From Burkholderiales bacterium C2 (GTDB lineage: Bacteria > Pseudomonadota > Gammaproteobacteria > Burkholderiales > Burkholderiaceae_C), in assembly GCA_005503085.1 (NCBI GenBank), contig SCOI01000027.1, positions 19,753-83,752 of the forward strand: a stretch of 64,000 bases of DNA, read 5' to 3'. The notes under the pieces were generated by a model. The model saw nothing but the letters and a program-made list of their open reading frames with translations, was not told the DNA's origin and ran no database searches. The position numbers and the translations under genes were made by a program. Of the stretch, positions 55,308-63,712 are shown in pieces (the stretch's first letter is position 1; each line of letters starts with the position of its first letter).

Positions 55308-56834
55308 ATGAGCGAGACCAAAAACAGGCCGCAGCCAGCTGCGGCCGCACAACTACAAGGCATTCGACGCGGTATCGAGAAGGAAAGCCTGCGCGCGCTG
55401 CCCGATGGCCGCCTGGCCCTGACCCCGCACCCGCTGGCGCTGGGCTCGGCCCTGACCCACCCCCATATCACCACCGATTTCAGCGAATCGCAGCTGGAGC
55501 TGATCACCGGCGTGCATGCCGATGTCGAGGCCGCGCTGACCGAGCTGCGCGAGGTCCACCAGTCGGTCTACCAGGTGCTGCAGGCCGAGGGCCAGGAGCG
55601 GCTGTGGGTCGGCTCCATGCCCTGCGGCCTGCCGACCGACGAAACCATCCCGCTGGGCCGCTACGGCCACTCCAATGTCGGCCGCGCCAAGAGCGTCTAC
55701 CGCATGGGCCTGGGCCAGCGCTATGGCCGGCGCATGCAGACCATCTCGGGCATCCACTACAACTGGTCGCTGCCGGGCGTCACGACCCAGCAGTATTTCG
55801 GCCTGATCCGCAATTTCCGCCGCCACTCCTTCCTGCTGCTCTATCTGTTCGGCGCCTCGCCGGCCCTGTGTTCGAGCTTTGTCGAAGGCCGCGCACACGA
55901 GCTGCATCCGCTGGGCACGCACACCTATCACATGCCCCACGGCACCTCGCTGCGCATGGGGCGGCTGGGCTACCAGAGCGACGCCCAGGCCTCGCTCTCG
56001 GTCAGCTACAACAGCCTGGAAAGCTATGCGGCCTCGCTGCAGGAAGCGCTAATACGGCCCTATCCGGCTTATGAGAAGCTGGGCGTGCGCGGCGTCGGCG
56101 GCGACTACAACCAGCTCAGCCCCACGCTGCTGCAGATCGAGAACGAGTTCTACGGCACGATACGCCCCAAGCGCGTGATCCGCTCCGGCGAACGCCCGCT
56201 GCACGCGCTGCGCGAGCGCGGTGTCGAGTACGTCGAGGTGCGCTGCATGGACCTCGACCCCTTCGAGCCGCTGGGCATCAATGCCCAGACCATGCGTTTT
56301 CTCGACATCTTTCTCCTGCACTGCCTGCAGACCGACAGCCCGCCGGACAGCCCCGACGAGATCGCCGCGCTGGCCAACAACCAGCACCTGACCGCCGCCC
56401 GCGGCCGCGAGCCGGGCCTGCGCCTGGCCCGCGGCGGCGCCGAGATCACGCTGGCCGACTGGGGTGCCGAGCTGCTGGACGGCTGCGCGCCGATTGCGGC
56501 GGCCCTCGATGCGGCCCATGGCGGGGGAGCCTACCAGGCCGCGCTGGCCGATGCCCGCCTGACCCTGGCCCTGCCCGATCGCAGCCCCTCGGCCCGGGTG
56601 CTGGCCGCGATGGCCCAGGACTTCGGCGACAGCCATGTGGCCTTCATCCGCGCCCAATCCGAGCAGACCCGCCAGGCCCTGCTGGCCCTGCCCTTCGGCC
56701 CCGAGTTGCAGCAGCGCTTTGCCGCGATGGCCGAGGCCTCGGTGGCCGAGCAGCGACGCATCGAGGCCGCCGATGTGATGGACTTCGAGAGCTATCGGCA
56801 GCGCTATCTGGCGCCGCAAAGCCTGTTTGTCTAA
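55308..56834 (+). CDS. gshA: Glutamate-cysteine ligase, class I
   Basis: A 508-residue ATP-dependent enzyme catalysing the first step of glutathione synthesis. RRGIEKESLRALPDGRLALT, LGSALTHPHITTDFSESQLE, WVGSMPCGLP, GRAKSVYRMGLGQRYGRRMQ, ISGIHYNWSLP and EYVEVRCMDLDPFEP are hallmarks of the gamma/beta-proteobacterial class I family. Full length. Some Burkholderiales carry a different GshA type, so this form is worth noting. Confidence 0.96.
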   Translation: MSETKNRPQPAAAAQLQGIRRGIEKESLRALPDGRLALTPHPLALGSALTHPHITTDFSESQLELITGVHADVEAALTELREVHQSVYQVLQAEGQERLWVGSMPCGLPTDETIPLGRYGHSNVGRAKSVYRMGLGQRYGRRMQTISGIHYNWSLPGVTTQQYFGLIRNFRRHSFLLLYLFGASPALCSSFVEGRAHELHPLGTHTYHMPHGTSLRMGRLGYQSDAQASLSVSYNSLESYAASLQEALIRPYPAYEKLGVRGVGGDYNQLSPTLLQIENEFYGTIRPKRVIRSGERPLHALRERGVEYVEVRCMDLDPFEPLGINAQTMRFLDIFLLHCLQTDSPPDSPDEIAALANNQHLTAARGREPGLRLARGGAEITLADWGAELLDGCAPIAAALDAAHGGGAYQAALADARLTLALPDRSPSARVLAAMAQDFGDSHVAFIRAQSEQTRQALLALPFGPELQQRFAAMAEASVAEQRRIEAADVMDFESYRQRYLAPQSLFV

Positions 56835-56855
56835 ACGGCCACCGGCCCGGCCCGC

Positions 56856-57296
56856 TCAGGGCTTCAGATAGGCATAGCCCTCGCGCGTCTGCAGCCGCGC
56901 CGCCCGTACCACGCCGGAAGGCGTGAACTCGGCGTCCATCACGAAGGCCTTCTTGTCGAGGTTGCGGTTCTTCAAGGTGATCTCGCAGACCTCGAACTTG
57001 ACACCGCGCGCCACCAGGGCCGAGACCAGGGGCGCGTAGTCGATATTCGGGTTGTTCTTGTCCTTGGCGCCTTCCATCAGAAAGTCCACGCCCTCGGCAT
57101 GGGTCACGACGACGATACGGGTGTCGGGCGCCACATCCAGATGGTTGCGGATATTGCGCAAGCCCTTGGTGGCCTGCAGGGCCGCGTTGTCGATGTGATA
57201 GACGACCTTGTCGCCCGCAGCGGCGGTCTGGGCGATGGTGAACATGGGCAGGGCCAGCGCCAGGCCGGCCAGCAGGGCGGTTCTTCGGGTGTTCAT
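56856..57296 (-). CDS. Exported DsrE family protein
   Basis: A 146-residue protein with a signal peptide containing an Arg pair (MNTRRTALLAGLALALPMF) and a DsrE/DsrF-like fold (KVVYHIDNAALQATKGLRNI, ARGVKFEVCEITLKNRNLDK). The single Cys in FEVCEITL is where DsrE proteins carry persulfide. Periplasmic sulfur-handling is possible. GGAG before ATG 57296. Confidence 0.87.
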   Translation of the reverse strand: MNTRRTALLAGLALALPMFTIAQTAAAGDKVVYHIDNAALQATKGLRNIRNHLDVAPDTRIVVVTHAEGVDFLMEGAKDKNNPNIDYAPLVSALVARGVKFEVCEITLKNRNLDKKAFVMDAEFTPSGVVRAARLQTREGYAYLKP

Positions 57297-57324
57297 CGCG
57301 GTCTCTCCGTGGGTGAGTCGGACA

Positions 57325-57840
57325 TCAGGGCAGGCGCAGCTCGGCCAGTTTCCAATGCAGCAGGCCGTCGCGCCTGAGCACCAGGTCGACCGGCTCCTCG
57401 TCCGGCTTGCTGACGCTGAAGACAAAACGGTCGGCGCCCTCATAAGCCATGCGGGTCTGCAGCGTGCCGGGCGGCTCGCCGGCCATGCCGGTGACGGCGG
57501 CCACCGGCTGCTGGCCTTGCAGCAGCCGGGCCAGGCTTTCGGGCGTGATCAGGCTGTCCACCATCGGGCCCAGCAAGGCGCCGGCCACCGCCGCGCCCAG
57601 CACATTGGCCGGGGTCGGCTCACCCCGCTCGTTGCGCTGATCGCCGATCAGGCGCGCCCGCACCCCCGTCTTCAGGCTCTGGCGCAGCGCCGGGAAATCG
57701 ACATAGCCGGCCAGCTTGGCGGCGTCCTGCGCCGCCGCCGCGCTGCGGATCTGGTGCAGGGCCAGATAAGGCGTGGCGTAGAAGCACAGGCCGGCCAGCA
57801 GGGCGGCCGCAAGGCTCAGCTGGTGTCGGCGCCGCATCAC
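57325..57840 (-). CDS. DUF2939 family membrane-anchored protein
   Basis: A 171-residue protein with one N-terminal helix (LSLAAALLAGLCFYATPYLA) and a periplasmic domain with the DUF2939 pattern HQIRSAAAAQDAAKLAGYVD, FPALRQSLKTGVRARL. Function unknown. Start overlaps the stop of the DUF1992 gene. Confidence 0.85.
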   Translation of the reverse strand: MMRRRHQLSLAAALLAGLCFYATPYLALHQIRSAAAAQDAAKLAGYVDFPALRQSLKTGVRARLIGDQRNERGEPTPANVLGAAVAGALLGPMVDSLITPESLARLLQGQQPVAAVTGMAGEPPGTLQTRMAYEGADRFVFSVSKPDEEPVDLVLRRDGLLHWKLAELRLP

Positions 57841-58166
57841 AGGCTGGCGTTGACGCGCAGCGATTCCAGCCGCAGCGCCAGCGACTGCTCGAGCTCGCTG
57901 AGTGTGCGCTGCAGGCGCTGGCGCTCGTGCGCGTCGGTCGCCAGCTCGACGGCGGCGCGCAGACGCGCCCGCTCATGGAACAGCTCGACCTCGGGCGGTG
58001 CATAACCGGCGTTCTTCAGGATCTTGAAGGGCATGCGCAGCGCCTCGGGCGTCGCGTGCCAACCCTCATCCTCGTCGAACGGCCGGCCATAGCCCTTGGC
58101 CGCGGCCAGTTCGCCGGAGGCGGCGGCCTCGCGCAGCTTGCGGGCAATCTCTTCATCGAGCGTCAT
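57837..58166 (-). CDS. DUF1992 (DnaJ-homologue subfamily C member 28-like) protein
   Basis: A 109-residue cytoplasmic helical protein: DEEIARKLREAAASGELAAA, KGYGRPFDEDEGWHATPEAL and RMPFKILKNAGYAPPEVELF are the conserved DUF1992 core (GxGKPL/PF, and KNAGYxPPE). Function unknown. Its TGA overlaps the ATG of the DUF2939 gene by 4 bases; LysE is 10 bases upstream. Confidence 0.92.
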   Translation of the reverse strand: MTLDEEIARKLREAAASGELAAAKGYGRPFDEDEGWHATPEALRMPFKILKNAGYAPPEVELFHERARLRAAVELATDAHERQRLQRTLSELEQSLALRLESLRVNASL

Positions 58167-58176
58167 CGCGAGCACC

Positions 58177-58812
58177 TTACCTTTCCGACAGGGCCAGCTT
58201 GATGCCGAAGGACAGGAACAGCGCGCCGATGCCACGGCTCAGCCAGCGCGCCAACCCGACACCGAGGCGCAGGCGCTGGCTGGCCAGCGCGGTCGAGACC
58301 GCCAGAAAATGGCACCACAGCATGCCGTTGAGGTTGAAGATCGCGCCCAGCAGGATGAAGGCCAGGGCCTTGTGCGGCGCCTCCGGTGCGATGAACTGCG
58401 GCACAAAGGCCAGGAAGAACAGCGCCACCTTGGGGTTCAGCACATTGGTCAGAAAGCCCTGGGCGAAGATCTTGCGGTAGGGCAGCGCGGGGGTGAGTGC
58501 TGCTGGCGTGGCCGGGCCGGTCTGCTGGCGGCTCAGCAGCATCTGCAGCCCGATCCAGACCAGATAGGCCGCGCCCACCCACTTGATCACGGTGAAGGCC
58601 CAGCTCGAGGCCGCCAGCAGGGCCGACAGGCCCAGCGCCGCCGCCAGCACATGGACGCAGGTGCCGGCGCCTATGCCCAGCGCCGCCGCCGAGCCGGCGC
58701 GCCAGCCCTGGGTGGCGCTGCGCGTCATGATCAGGATGGAATCCGGCCCCGGTGCGATATTCAGCAGCAGGCCGGAAATGATGAACAGGGTCAGGTCTTG
58801 GGTGCCGAGCAT
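58177..58812 (-). CDS. LysE family translocator
   Basis: A 211-residue inner-membrane exporter with six helices. LLLNIAPGPDSILIMTRSAT, GWRAGSAAALGIGAGTCVHV and FLTNVLNPKVALFFLAFVPQ are LysE/RhtB signatures. Exports an amino acid such as Thr, homoserine lactone or Leu. ATG at 58812 aligns with the family; the longer frame adds nine residues. Confidence 0.94.
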   Translation of the reverse strand: MLGTQDLTLFIISGLLLNIAPGPDSILIMTRSATQGWRAGSAAALGIGAGTCVHVLAAALGLSALLAASSWAFTVIKWVGAAYLVWIGLQMLLSRQQTGPATPAALTPALPYRKIFAQGFLTNVLNPKVALFFLAFVPQFIAPEAPHKALAFILLGAIFNLNGMLWCHFLAVSTALASQRLRLGVGLARWLSRGIGALFLSFGIKLALSER

Positions 58813-58852
58813 GATGAGCGACTGTAAGCCCTGCGGCACGGCCGGACGATGG

Positions 58853-59320
58853 TCATGGCCGCTCGCCGAGCTCGAAACGCATGATGCAGAAGTCGTCCCG
58901 CACCTGCTCGTGCAGCTGCGCGCCCAGCCGGGCGTAAAAGCCCGGCCCGTCGGTGCCGAAGTAGAGCCGGGGCAGGCCCAGGCGCTGCGCCTCGGCGAGC
59001 AGGGCGCGCACCAGTGCGCTGCCTATGCCTTCGCCGCGCCGGCCCTGGCTGACCACCATGGCCGCCAGCCAGGGCCGCAGATGGGCGCGCTTCGCGTCAT
59101 CGTTCTCGATCAGATTGATGGTGCCCAGCAGCCGGCCGTCCTCGACGGCGATCAGGCTCAGCGGAATGCGGTCGGGGTCGGTGGCGCTGCGCAGATGGGC
59201 GACCAGATCGGCCACGCTGTAACCGCCCTCGACCTCGCGCCAGAACTCCTCATAGATCAGCCGCGCCACCGGCTCGACCAACTCGGGGCGTTGATACAGG
59301 GGGAGCACCTCGAAGCTCAT
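58853..59320 (-). CDS. GNAT family N-acetyltransferase
   Basis: A 155-residue enzyme. Acetyl-CoA-binding motif A is PWLAAMVVSQGRRGEGIGSA and the preceding beta strands read LSLIAVEDGRLLGTINLIEN; the end is LPRLYFGTDGPGFYARLGA. Substrate unknown. Start overlaps the DUF2007 stop by 4 bases. Confidence 0.92.
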   Translation of the reverse strand: MSFEVLPLYQRPELVEPVARLIYEEFWREVEGGYSVADLVAHLRSATDPDRIPLSLIAVEDGRLLGTINLIENDDAKRAHLRPWLAAMVVSQGRRGEGIGSALVRALLAEAQRLGLPRLYFGTDGPGFYARLGAQLHEQVRDDFCIMRFELGERP

Positions 59321-59592
59321 GCGGGCCGCAGTCCCTGGCCATGGCTGACATCGGGCGGCGACTCGTCGGGCAGCGGCGTTGCCGCATCCCAGTCCTGCAG
59401 CACCGCCTCGGCGCCGGCCCGGTCGGCCTCGTCCACCACCAGGCGCAGCAGGCCGCAGGCCGGCAGCTCGCCGACCCCGCCCAGCAGATGCTCGCCCAGC
59501 AGCCAGGCCTCCAGCCCCTGCTGCCGCAACAGGCCCAGCAAGAGGTGGCCCTCGATGGCACTGTCCAGCTGGCGCAAGGTGATACGGCTCAT
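59317..59592 (-). CDS. DUF2007 small protein (putative signal-transducing)
   Basis: A 91-residue protein: ITLRQLDSAIEGHLLLGLLR, QQGLEAWLLGEHLLGGVGEL and CGLLRLVVDEADRAGAEAVL follow the DUF2007 pattern. No known activity. ATG at 59592 is chosen; the upstream in-frame part is Cys-rich and not conserved-looking. Confidence 0.88.
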   Translation of the reverse strand: MSRITLRQLDSAIEGHLLLGLLRQQGLEAWLLGEHLLGGVGELPACGLLRLVVDEADRAGAEAVLQDWDAATPLPDESPPDVSHGQGLRPA

Positions 59593-59648
59593 GGCGAGCC
59601 AGCTTACCCCAGCCCGCTCCGGCCAGCACGCACAATAGACTGGACACC

Positions 59649-60428
59649 ATGCTCCACACCGCACGCATCGCGCCATTGCAAACCCTTTGGGCCTGGCTCG
59701 CCAGCTGGGGCCGGCTGCTGCATTTCGGCGCGCGCCTGCTGGTGCTGGCGCTGGCGCCGTCGAGCTACCGCCGCTCGCAACGCCAGTTGATGCTGCGCAC
59801 TCTGTACCTGGCTACCGCGCCGCTGCTGCCGGGCTTTGCGATCGCCTCGGCGGTCGCCGCGCAGATCGTCATCCGCATCGTGCTGGCCACCGCGCTGAGC
59901 TATGGGCTGAGCCGCTACGCGCTGGACGTGCTGGTGCGCACCCTGGTGCTGGAGCTGATCCCGCTGTCGGCCGCGCTGTTCGCCGCCGTGCGCTACACGC
60001 TGCCGGCTGCCGAGCAGGTGCGCCGCCAGCGCCAGCAGGGCCTGCACAAGGCGGCGCTGGCGCGCGGCCTCGACCCGCTGCGCGACGAGGTGCTGCCGCG
60101 CGCGCTGGCCGGCATGTTCGCCGCGATCACGCTGACCCTCTTGAGCAGCTTCATCACACTGGTGCTCAGCTACCTGGCCGTCTACGGCTTCAGCGGCTGG
60201 GGTGTCGAGGGCTTCACCCGCACCGTCGGCCAGGTGTTCAGCCCGGTGATCGTGCTGATCTTCGGCCTCAAGACGCTGTTGCTGAGCCTGGCCGTGGCCA
60301 TCATCCCGATGGTGCCGCTGGCCCGCGAGGAGAGCCTGGCCGGCCGCGCCGACATCGCCCGGCTGGCGCGGCTGCTGGCCGTGGTGCTGCTGATCGAGCT
60401 GCTGTCCCTGGTGGGCAACTACTATTGA
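59649..60428 (+). CDS. MlaE-like lipid-transport permease
   Basis: A 259-residue inner-membrane protein. LYLATAPLLPGFAIASAVAA, SRYALDVLVRTLVLELIPLS, LARGLDPLRDEVLPRALAGM and LTLLSSFITLVLSYLAVYGF follow the MlaE permease pattern, although diverged. With the MCE protein downstream it should form an ABC-type system moving phospholipids across the periplasm. The ATPase (MlaF) gene that normally precedes mlaE is missing: upstream is a DUF2007 gene on the other strand. Confidence 0.85.
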   Translation: MLHTARIAPLQTLWAWLASWGRLLHFGARLLVLALAPSSYRRSQRQLMLRTLYLATAPLLPGFAIASAVAAQIVIRIVLATALSYGLSRYALDVLVRTLVLELIPLSAALFAAVRYTLPAAEQVRRQRQQGLHKAALARGLDPLRDEVLPRALAGMFAAITLTLLSSFITLVLSYLAVYGFSGWGVEGFTRTVGQVFSPVIVLIFGLKTLLLSLAVAIIPMVPLAREESLAGRADIARLARLLAVVLLIELLSLVGNYY

Positions 60429-60431
60429 GCC

Positions 60432-61403
60432 ATGACGGACAAGCAAGACCTGCCCCCCAGCGACGCCCCGCCGCCGGTCGCCAACCTGGACCTGAAGGCC
60501 CGGCTGCTGCTGCTGGCCGTGGCCCTGCTGCTGGCGGCGGCGGTGGCGTATGTGCTGTATGCGCGCGGCGCCTTCGAGCGGGCCCAGACCCTGGTGCTGG
60601 TGGCCGATAGCGCCGAGGGCGTGGTCGTCGGCATGGATCTGAGCTTCGCCGGCTTCGCGATCGGCCGGGTGCGGCGCATCGAGCTCTCCGATGCCGGCAA
60701 GGCCCGCATCGTCATCGATGTGCCGCTGAAGGACGCGCGCTGGCTGCGCAGCAGCAGCGTGTTCACGATGGAGAGCGGCCTGGTCGGCGCGCCGCGCATC
60801 CGCGCCTACAGCGGCATCCTGGCCGACCCACCGCTGCCCGACGGCGCCGAGCGCGAGGTGCTGATCGGCGACGCCGCCGCCGAGATCCCGCGCCTGATGG
60901 CCGGCGTGCGCGACCTGCTGGCCAATCTCAGCGCCATCACCGCCGACGATGCACCGCTGAACCAGACGCTGCGCAATGTCCAGGCCACCACCGCGCGCCT
61001 GAACGGCCCGGGCGGTGCGCTCGGCGCACTGATGGGCGATGAGCAGGACGCGAAAAAGATCATCCAGACCCTGGACCGGACCAACACGCTGCTGGCGCGC
61101 CTGGACGGCCTGGTCGCCAAGGCCGACAGCCAGGTCTTCGGCGAACAGGGCCTGGTGCGCGACAGCCGCGCCACCGTGGCCCAGCTCAATAGCCTGCTAG
61201 GCGAGGCCCGCGCCAGCCTGAAGAAGGTCGAGGCCATTCTGCAGGACGTGCAAGGCATCACCGGCAACACCCGCGCCGCCACCGAAGACCTGGGCCAGCT
61301 GCGCGCCGAGGTCGAGGCCAGCCTGCGCAAGGTTGAGCAGCTGCTCAACGAGGTCAACCGGCGCTGGCCCTTCAAGCGCGACACCGAGATCAAACTGCCA
61401 TGA
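60432..61403 (+). CDS. MlaD/MCE family lipid-transport protein
   Basis: A 323-residue protein with one N-terminal membrane helix (LLLLAVALLLAAAVAYVLYA), an MCE domain (~55-130: VADSAEGVVVGMDLSFAGFA, IGRVRRIELSD, VFTMESGLVGAPRIRAYSG) and a long helical coiled-coil region (for example QTLRNVQATTARLNGPGGAL, ASLKKVEAILQDVQGITGNT). Starts 3 bases after the permease stop; its stop overlaps the next lipoprotein (ATGA). Confidence 0.9.
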   Translation: MTDKQDLPPSDAPPPVANLDLKARLLLLAVALLLAAAVAYVLYARGAFERAQTLVLVADSAEGVVVGMDLSFAGFAIGRVRRIELSDAGKARIVIDVPLKDARWLRSSSVFTMESGLVGAPRIRAYSGILADPPLPDGAEREVLIGDAAAEIPRLMAGVRDLLANLSAITADDAPLNQTLRNVQATTARLNGPGGALGALMGDEQDAKKIIQTLDRTNTLLARLDGLVAKADSQVFGEQGLVRDSRATVAQLNSLLGEARASLKKVEAILQDVQGITGNTRAATEDLGQLRAEVEASLRKVEQLLNEVNRRWPFKRDTEIKLP

Positions 61404-62023
61404 AGCGTCTCGGCCTTATCTGTCTGATCACGTTCTTGGCCGGCTGCGCCAGCGGCCCGCCGCCGCCCGACTGGCAGATGAATGCCAAGAGCGCGCTGGA
61501 GCGCGCCACTGCGGCCTATCTGGCCGGCAACAGCCGGGTCGCCGCGCTGGACTTCGAGCGCGCCCGCGCCGAGCTGGCCCGCACCGGCCGTGCCGATCTG
61601 CTGGCCCGCGCCCTGCTGACCGAATGCGCCGCGCGCGTGGCCAGTCTGGAGTTCGACGACGCGTGCGCCGGCTTCGCCCCGCTGGCCGCCGATGCCGGCC
61701 CGGCCGAGCGCGCCTATGCCGCCTATCTGACCGGCCGCAGCGACGAACAACAAGACCTGACCCTGCTGCCCGAGGCGCAGCGCCAGGCCCAGCCGGCGGC
61801 CATCGCCGACCCGCTGGCGCGGCTGGTGTCCATGGGCGTGCGGCTGCGGCGCGGCGAAGTGGTCGATGCGGCACTGGCGGTGGACACCGCCTCGGCCCAG
61901 GGCTGGCGCAGGCCCTTGCTGGCCTGGCTGCATCAGCAGCTCAGGCAAGCACAGGCGGCGGGGGATGCGGCGGGCGCCGAGCGAGCGCGGCGCCGCATCG
62001 CGCTGGTGCTGGGCCCCCAATGA
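61400..62023 (+). CDS. Lipoprotein of the Mla-like operon
   Basis: A 207-residue protein with lipobox FLAGC (C15) and a helical, Ala/Arg-rich TPR-like body (KSALERATAAYLAGNSRVAA, DFERARAELARTGRADLLAR). No family named. Position after the MCE gene is that of the outer-membrane lipoprotein component in analogous operons. Overlaps both neighbours by 4 bases. Confidence 0.82.
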   Translation: MKRLGLICLITFLAGCASGPPPPDWQMNAKSALERATAAYLAGNSRVAALDFERARAELARTGRADLLARALLTECAARVASLEFDDACAGFAPLAADAGPAERAYAAYLTGRSDEQQDLTLLPEAQRQAQPAAIADPLARLVSMGVRLRRGEVVDAALAVDTASAQGWRRPLLAWLHQQLRQAQAAGDAAGAERARRRIALVLGPQ

Positions 62024-62586
62024 GTCGCGGCATCATGGGCAACTGGCTCGGGGCAGCAGCGGTCTTGGTGCTGGCAAGCAGCGGCCTGCGGGCCGAGCCG
62101 ACGCCAACACCCTATGGCTTTGCCGGGTTGAGTCTGGACACCACGGCGGCACAGCTGCGCCAGCGCTACCCTCAGGATGCGACGGGCAGCAGCTACATGA
62201 CGCTGCCGTCCGAGCGCTCGCACGATCACATCTACAGCATCCAGATCGCCAGTCCCGATGGCTCGGGCCAGGGGCGGCTGCGGCTGGGTTTCGAGCGCCC
62301 GGCCGTGCAGGCCGCCGATGGCAAGGTCCTGAGCCCGGCGCGCCACCCGCGCTGCGACCAGCTCAGCACCAGGCTCAAGGCCCTGTACGGCCCCCCCGAC
62401 CAGGTGCATGAGTACATCGAGGGCGACACCGACGGCTATCGCACCCGCATCCTGCGCTGGCAACAGGTGCTGCCGCAGCTGGCGCCGGCCCAGCGCGTCG
62501 AACACCTGGTGTTGCAGTGCGGGCGCAGCAAGACAGCACGCTGGTTTCGGGCCGATGCGCTGGAAATCTCGCGCCATCTGCGATAG
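62020..62586 (+). CDS. Exported protein of unknown function
   Basis: A 188-residue protein with a signal peptide ([17 protein letters not shown]) and a small domain: YGFAGLSLDTTAAQLRQRYP, then two Cys (PRCDQLSTRL and LVLQCGRSK) that could pair. The stretch GFAGLSLDTTAAQLRQRYP resembles the start of small periplasmic domains in many proteobacterial proteins; no specific function. ATG at 62020 overlaps the lipoprotein stop (ATGA); ATG at 62035 is an alternative. Confidence 0.8.
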   Translation: MSRGIMGNWLGAAAVLVLASSGLRAEPTPTPYGFAGLSLDTTAAQLRQRYPQDATGSSYMTLPSERSHDHIYSIQIASPDGSGQGRLRLGFERPAVQAADGKVLSPARHPRCDQLSTRLKALYGPPDQVHEYIEGDTDGYRTRILRWQQVLPQLAPAQRVEHLVLQCGRSKTARWFRADALEISRHLR

Positions 62587-62758
62587 AAGTGCTCGCATGT
62601 CGCGGGCCTTCTCTCACGACTGTGACCGTAGCTCCCTCAAACGCGAACTGCACGCGATACCTGTCCAGCTTCAAGCCTGGAATCGCTTTTGCAGCCCGCC
62701 GCACCAGCTCTGGGTTCCCGGCTGAGGATCAAGTCTCCTCTATTGCAGAACCAAACGT
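62587..62758. other. Gene debris next to the Imm49-like remnant
   Basis: No intact gene. On the minus strand a frame at ~62600-62728 reads GNPELVRRAAKAIPGLKLDR followed by YRVQFAFEGATVTVVREG, which looks like genuine protein sequence but is cut by stops and then runs antisense into the preceding gene. Family not recognised. Confidence 0.3.
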
Positions 62759-63349
62759 CTACCGGGAAACGGAAGACCCGCCCCCGCTCGTCGTTGGACT
62801 CTCGGTTTGCTCCGTCCCCCGGTTTGCGTCCTTCGGCCGGTCCTGCGCCGCTGGCCGCCAGGCGCGCAGGAACAGCTCGGGCATATAGTCCACGTCGATG
62901 GCCGCCTTGGCACCGGCCGGCACCTCGGGGCGATGGCGGCCATCCAGCGGCCGCAGCAGCACCCGGCGCTGCGCGCGTTCGGCCAGCAGCGGCTTGAGGT
63001 CCAGGCCCCGCCGACCGGCCACCGCCACCAGCAGCAAGGCCAGCGGGCAGATCAGCGCCTCGCTGGCGCTGTCCAGATGGCTGTTGTAGGTCGTCATCTG
63101 GCGGTGGTGTTCATCGAGCATCTGGCCCAGCGCCGCGACCGCCGCCTGCGTGGCGCCGGCAGCCACCGCCTCCAAGGCCTCAGGCAGGCCGGGCATCAGC
63201 CAAAGCTGATGGCTTCGCTTGCGGGCCAGCAGCCGAACCAAGTCGGCTTGATGACCGCCCGACCCTGTGCATGCGGGAAGTCGCAGCGCCGCGACAAGGA
63301 GCCCAGGCGCCTGGCAGAACTGCAACCGTCTGCAACTGATCGTCAACAA
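62759..63349 (-). pseudogene. Truncated Imm49-type immunity protein
   Basis: An open frame with only a TTG start whose residues ~33-165 look protein-like: VRLLARKRSHQLWLMPGLPE, ALGQMLDEHHRQMTTYNSHL, ALICPLALLLVAVAGRRGLD and AAIDVDYMPELFLRAWRP. The order (His-containing helix, a PLAL...A.. hydrophobic helix, then a final DYxPxxL) resembles the C-terminal half of Imm49 immunity proteins of polymorphic toxin systems. The N-terminal half is missing and the first ~32 codons look unrelated. No toxin gene is in view. Identification is from memory and moderate at best. Confidence 0.45.
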
Positions 63350-63712
63350 CTCCGATTGAAATGGCGGCTGACTGGTGGGAGGGCTGATCCGGCAGGGGGA
63401 AAGCCCGCTAACGCCACTGCTGGCAAGACTTCAGGGCCAGGCACAGCAGCCGGCATTTGCCTCAGGCGGCACACCCGCACGGCACCGAATGCGGTGCTAT
63501 TTCACGAGTCAGAAGACTGTGCGCTCCTCGCCATTCATATCCGCTTACAAGTCGGCATCAGCCCAGACACGGGCACTGACACCATCTCGCGCAGTCGGCC
63601 GGCCGTCATCGCCTGGCAGACGACAAAGAAGAAGTAAACAAAGCGATAGCTAACGGCGGGATGGCTTTCGGTCGCCTTTCCCTCGTTGTCAGCACCACCG
63701 CGGGAATTGAAC
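63260..63712. other. Non-coding gap with a possible transposase-like fragment
   Basis: No credible complete gene. At 63309-63359 (+) a frame reads AWQNCNRLQLIVNNSD then stop, similar in feel to the NLHLIVNNSRF motif of DUF4338/transposase-like proteins, so a broken mobile element is possible. The remainder to 63712 holds nothing I recognise; it is a little less GC-rich than the flanks. Confidence 0.25.
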
